DNA of 64,000 bases. It comes from Uloborus plumipes. Its lineage: Eukaryota; Arthropoda; Arachnida; Araneae; Uloboridae. The stretch is taken from NCBI GenBank assembly GCA_038373865.1, contig JAXGGA010005612.1, positions 1-64,000 of the forward strand. The letters are read 5' to 3'. Within the stretch, counting starts at the first letter, position 1, and each line of letters opens with the position of its first letter. Positions 58,813 to 64,000 of this stretch are shown in pieces. A model generated the notes under the pieces. That model was not told the origin of the DNA. It did not search any database and was given only the letters and a program-made list of their open reading frames with translations. Position numbers and translations under genes: made by a program.

Positions 58813-59754
58813 TTAACAATTGTTCACTTGGAATTCGAAAAATTAATAAATTTTAAAAATATAACAAAATAAAACAGCTATTTCTATTATTTTATTTGGA
58901 ATATGAATTGAAAGTCACAAGAATTTAGGTGTATGGTAAAACACTAAAAGTTTGTTCATAGATTAGAAAAAAAAAAATAGTTTTGCTGAGAAATACAACT
59001 TTTTTCTTCTGATGCTATTTAAAAAAATGTATCTAAATTTTCGGAAGACAGAAGGAGAAGAGCGATGTATATCGATAATGAGGCAGATGTGATCAGGGCT
59101 TACTGTACATTATGTACGTACCTTTTTCAAATTGTACTGTAAAATCTATTTCAGGTCGCAAATCCTATCCAAAACTGTACACATGAATATTTTTTATGAT
59201 TGTTTTCATATCCCCCCCCCCCCGTTAAAATTAATATGTAAACATAAGTTTTTGCATTAGTGGTGAATTCTGACAGAAATTACATCATTTAGCAACTCTT
59301 TTATGAAATTCTGTGATTTAGAAACAGCCCCTTCCCAAAATTGTGTATTGAAAAAGCAACCTCTTCATAAGGTTTTTAATCTTGTTTCCCAAGATAGAAA
59401 AAAAAAAAAAAAAAAAAAGAAAAAACTAGCATCCAAGACATTCCTAATTCTTTTGGACTAAGGAATTTTGAATTGTGAGAATTAAAAATTCTCTTAATGA
59501 CTTGGTTATGGTAAGATTTTTTTTTCAAGGAAAATAACAAAAATAAAGTCATAACAATTTAAAAAATCAAGAACAAAAATTTCTTTTTTTCATAAAATAG
59601 ATTTAAATCTACCCCAGTTCACAAAAAATACCTTTTATTAAAGTCAAATAATTTTTTTTAAATATTTCAAATATTAATTCCTTTTTTCACTCTAAATTTT
59701 GCATTGATTTTCAATTACACATTTCTTATCCTTTCGATTTTGTTTTCTCAACAG

Positions 59755-61076
<1,322 letters not shown>

Positions 61077-61257
61077 TAGTTGTTTTCTGTGAGTAACAGA
61101 TTGGTTTCAAATTTTTTTCATGAAAAAAGAAAGTTATGGTTAACATTTAATTATATTTTCAATTGTTTGCAAACCTTTTTTAAAATTATTTTGTCGTGCA
61201 TTTATAATATGACCTTTTTCAAAAAATGTGCTTGAATGGTTAAGGTATCTATTTTAA

Positions 61258-61834
61258 CCTGTTAACTGGGTATGACAAAATATTTCGTCATACATAAAAG
61301 CCTACATCAATGGGCATGACGAAATATTTTGTCATACATAAAAGCCTACAGCAATGGGCATGACAAAATTTTTCGTCATGGAAATTAATCGTAATATATT
61401 GAACGCATCACGTTCTACGTTGTTCTTATCTATTAAATTTTAGAGTGGTTATATATATGCCATCATATTGTCGATGCGTCTTGAATTTTCATGTTCTTGT
61501 AATCTGTAACTTGAGCGCTATTAACGGAAAAACGGGCGCTGCATGATTTATATTTCGAGCTGCCAAAATTTGGATTCATTTTAGTCTGCATTTCAGTATC
61601 TTACATGTTAGTAATAACTTTCTGATTTGAATATTCTTATTGTGAATTTCAGTGTTTTATATATTTTTATTAGTAATAAATTTATAACTTAAGTACTTTT
61701 TGGTTACTATTTGAGGTGTGATATTACTTACTAAGGTGTGATTTATTGTTTGAGGTGTGATATTACTTATTGCTGCAAAAAAAAAGCCCCCATTGTGAAA
61801 CGAGTTGCTAATAGCTAATTCCCCGGTTAACGGG
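61258..61834. mobile_element. piggyBac-like MITE with nested palindromes, in Mad intron
   Basis: CCTGTTAACTGGG at the left and CCCCGGTTAACGGG at the right are inverted. The left flank is TTAA and the right flank TTAT (one change). The left arm holds about three units of 52 bp built on the palindrome ATGACRAAATATTTYGTCAT. Confidence 0.7.
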
Positions 61835-61926
61835 TTATTGTTGTTGCTTTCTCCTATGAATTTAAGCTCTTATCTTAGTTCCTGAATCTATTCATGTTAT
61901 CATTTTAAGTTTTATTAAAATACTGA

Positions 61927-62096
61927 CAGGCCCGTCATTTAGGGGGGGCAGGGGGGTCAATTGCCCCCCCCCCCCCCGACTTTGAGAAATCAATGTATTT
62001 GCATATAAGTGGGCGTGGTTTTTGATGTTTTCCGGTGAAATTGCATTGTGTTTGGACCCTTTGCCCCCCCTGGAAAAACTTGAAATGACGTCCCTG
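61927..62096. mobile_element. 170-bp hAT MITE
   Basis: CAGGCCCGTCATTTAGGGG at the left and GAAATGACGTCCCTG at the right are inverted, with poly-G/poly-C hairpin content. The octamers AATACTGA and AATACTGC match at 7 of 8 positions. Confidence 0.8.
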
Positions 62097-62934
62097 AATA
62101 CTGCATAAACTACTTAAAATTTTCAAATATTTATAGCATAGCTCTCAGGTGTTTTGTGCATTTTTATGCACTTTTGTACAATAAATTGATACTTTTAAAT
62201 TTCCAAATGTTCTACCGTGCTAATCGCAAATGTGGTATCTGCAGATGATCTCAAACTGTGATATTGCTCTTTAAAGTTTTGCTGCTCCATGCATTTGAAT
62301 CAGGAGGCTTATCAGAATTTTTTTTTTAAATATTTCTCGTTCTCAGATGACCATAAGACATTGCAAGTTACCAAGAATCGTCTGGTAGCAAAAGCTAAAT
62401 TTTATTAAAAAATACAGATACAACTTTTGTGCATAGCAAGCGCAGATTCCATTTGTTATTCTGGTTTGTGATAGGTTTGCAATAATCAGGGACGAAAATC
62501 TTCCACTGATCTGCGATTTTCTGCTTTTTTTATTTTTTCTTTCTTTTAGTAATCTAAAAGTTAATGTTGCATCATGTTTAGAAAAAAATATATGTTTTCA
62601 TTTATTATTAAAATAAAGCATGAAATAAGTCTAAAGTAGTAGAGGTTGAAATGACTTCCAACTTCCAAATAATGGAAATGTGTTTAGGATGCAGCAGGAT
62701 TGAAATCATAAAGGTGAAATGCAATTATTTTGGAACTATGCTTTCTATTTTGGCATGCTGCCAGAAACATAAGTTTCCGTCGTAGGAGGTAGAAATTGAG
62801 AAAATTCAGCTAAAATATTGCGAGATCTTAGCTGAAAAAATCGTGAAAATTATTTTAATCTTTAAAATTTATCAAAATAACTATAGACCATTCAATATTA
62901 GTGAGAGAATTCATTTCTTGAGATTAGGGATGCA

Positions 62935-64000
62935 CCGAGTAGCACTTTAGCCGAGTACCGAGTACCAATTGTTTTTAAAAAAATCATTGACATACAGCGG
63001 TACAGGGTTAGAAATCATTACAAAATTTTACTGGTCTTATCGACCAGTTCCCGCTGGTCGGACCTTTCCCGCTCAAAATCCATGCAAGAAAAGAAAAACA
63101 AAAAATGAAACCTCAGTTGATATTGATGTGGATGATCCACAAGAAATAGAAATGGAAGAAAGTTCGTCAACTTTCTAGGCAGTGCTTTGATGAAGTCTCA
63201 AATGCACAAGAAAATGTCAGTAGTGAAAATACCAACACTGAATTCGAATGTGAAGAGATGTTAAAGAAAGAGATGGAGTCTTTCTTTTCTGGAGAATTAC
63301 TAAATAGTCCTTTTGCCTGGTGGAAAAAAAAATGTTTCCTATCTTATGCAAACTAGCAAAAAAGTTTCTTAGTGCACCTTCAACTAGTGTGTACAGCGAG
63401 AGGGATTTTTCCAAGGCAGGTTATATTTGCAGCAGTCTGAGGAATAAGCTATCACCAGAAAATGCTGAAAGATTAGTTTTTTTGCACCATAATTTAAGAT
63501 ACAACAATTTTAATTATTATATATATTTTGCTGGCATTTTCCCTTTTTTCTTTAAATATTAGACAAGCTTTTTCTTACCCTAATAAAAATGACTTAATTT
63601 TACTCTGTGTTGTTATCACTATGCCACAAGTTTGAATCTGCAAAACCATGATTTTAAAAATTCGTAATCTAAATTTTTAAATGATTAGAAATATATTGGA
63701 ATATGATTGAAAGTTTCTTTTTAATGAGTTTATTAATATTCATCTTAAGGATCACTTGGACCAAAGGTAAGTTCCCCTACACCAATATGCGATATGAAAA
63801 AGTTAATTATATTTGAACATTCTTAGTTAATTTTTATACTGATTTGGTATTATAACTTTTAAAAAACTTATACTTAGAGTTTAGTCATATTTTATAAATA
63901 TATTAATTGTAAATGATTGCATTATATACATATTTACATATTATTAATTATTGAAAAATGTGCCTTGAACTATTCAATTTTCTACAACTACTCGGTATCG
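62935..64000. mobile_element. Decayed hAT transposon running to the window end
   Basis: The left end is TAGGGATGCACCGAGTAGC with CCGAGTACCGAGTACC subterminal repeats. The last bases of the window, CTACTCGGTATCG, look like the start of the inverted right end. A transposase remnant lies inside on +. Confidence 0.75.
62969..63562 (+). pseudogene. hAT transposase remnant with dimerisation domain
   Basis: A broken frame. The upstream part has an acidic spacer. After a frameshift near 63320 the C-terminal block reads FPILCKLAKKFLSAPSTSVY, then SERDFSKAGYI, LSPENAERLVFLHHN. This is the standard hAT C-terminal dimerisation domain, here with its serine-rich core preserved. A Trp pair (AWW) of the same domain lies just before the frameshift. 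Not functional as it stands. Confidence 0.85.

Noticed and set aside
63751..63767. Possible 17-nt microexon of Mad (AG-GATCACTTGGACCAAAG-GT)
   Set aside because: The splice phases fit, but it lies inside a decayed hAT element and adds residues not expected after the MH1 end. Probably chance.

Overview
The window is a piece of an AT-rich, repeat-dense animal nuclear genome, most likely an arthropod; a chelicerate is possible but not proven. The evidence is spliced genes with GT-AG introns of up to about 15 kb, conserved animal proteins (HINT3, TATDN1, DIMT1 and the MH1 domain of a Mad/Smad1/5 protein), and many hAT, pogo/Tigger, IS630/mariner-like, piggyBac-like and foldback DNA transposons.

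The most interesting object is at 4867-14587: a complete 9,721-bp Polinton/Maverick (adintovirus-like) element. It has 389-bp terminal inverted repeats with one mismatch seen, and a perfect 6-bp target duplication CACGGG (4861-4866 and 14588-14593). It encodes, left to right on +, a small membrane protein, a chromodomain DDE integrase, a penton-like minor capsid protein, a basic PX/core-like protein, a double-jelly-roll-type major capsid protein, an adenain-type cysteine protease, a packaging ATPase and two small element-specific proteins. One convergent gene on - encodes an AlkB-type Fe(II)/2-oxoglutarate dioxygenase fused to an unrecognised C-terminal region with a Cys/His cluster. All reading frames are open. 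The protein-primed DNA polymerase B expected of this class is absent. The element therefore has a full virion and integration gene set plus a nucleic-acid dealkylation enzyme, but no polymerase of its own.

Layout. 1-4866: repeats, then a decayed hAT transposon with a transposase remnant (2926-4781). 4867-14587: the Polinton. 14964-21044: a 6-kb hAT-type element with a perfect 8-bp duplication TATTATGG, containing an internally deleted pogo/Tigger element and a foldback element built from about 172-bp tandem units in opposing arms with 14 perfect TGACGTCA sites. 21210-25350: two copies of a dispersed repeat and a MITE. 25382-46969: the last four coding exons of HINT3 (+). Its 15.6-kb penultimate intron contains the whole ten-exon TATDN1 gene on the opposite strand, several hAT MITEs with target duplications, and a 1.5-kb near-perfect hairpin element. 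47368-49276: a second giant hairpin with a transposase remnant in its loop. 50-55 kb: repeats. 55321-56241: intronless intact DIMT1 (-). 57089-57197: a probable terminal exon of an unidentified gene (-). 58232-58812 and 61258-61834: piggyBac-like MITEs. 59755-61047: first coding exons of the Mad/Smad1/5 gene (+), which continues past the window. 62935-end: another decayed hAT element.

The host genes are unrelated housekeeping and signalling genes: nucleotide hydrolase, DNase, rRNA methyltransferase and BMP transducer. The Polinton genes form one functional set: integrase and terminal repeats for insertion; capsid, penton, core, protease and ATPase for particles; and AlkB for presumed genome maintenance. 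Recognition of families is from remembered sequence patterns; no database search was possible.
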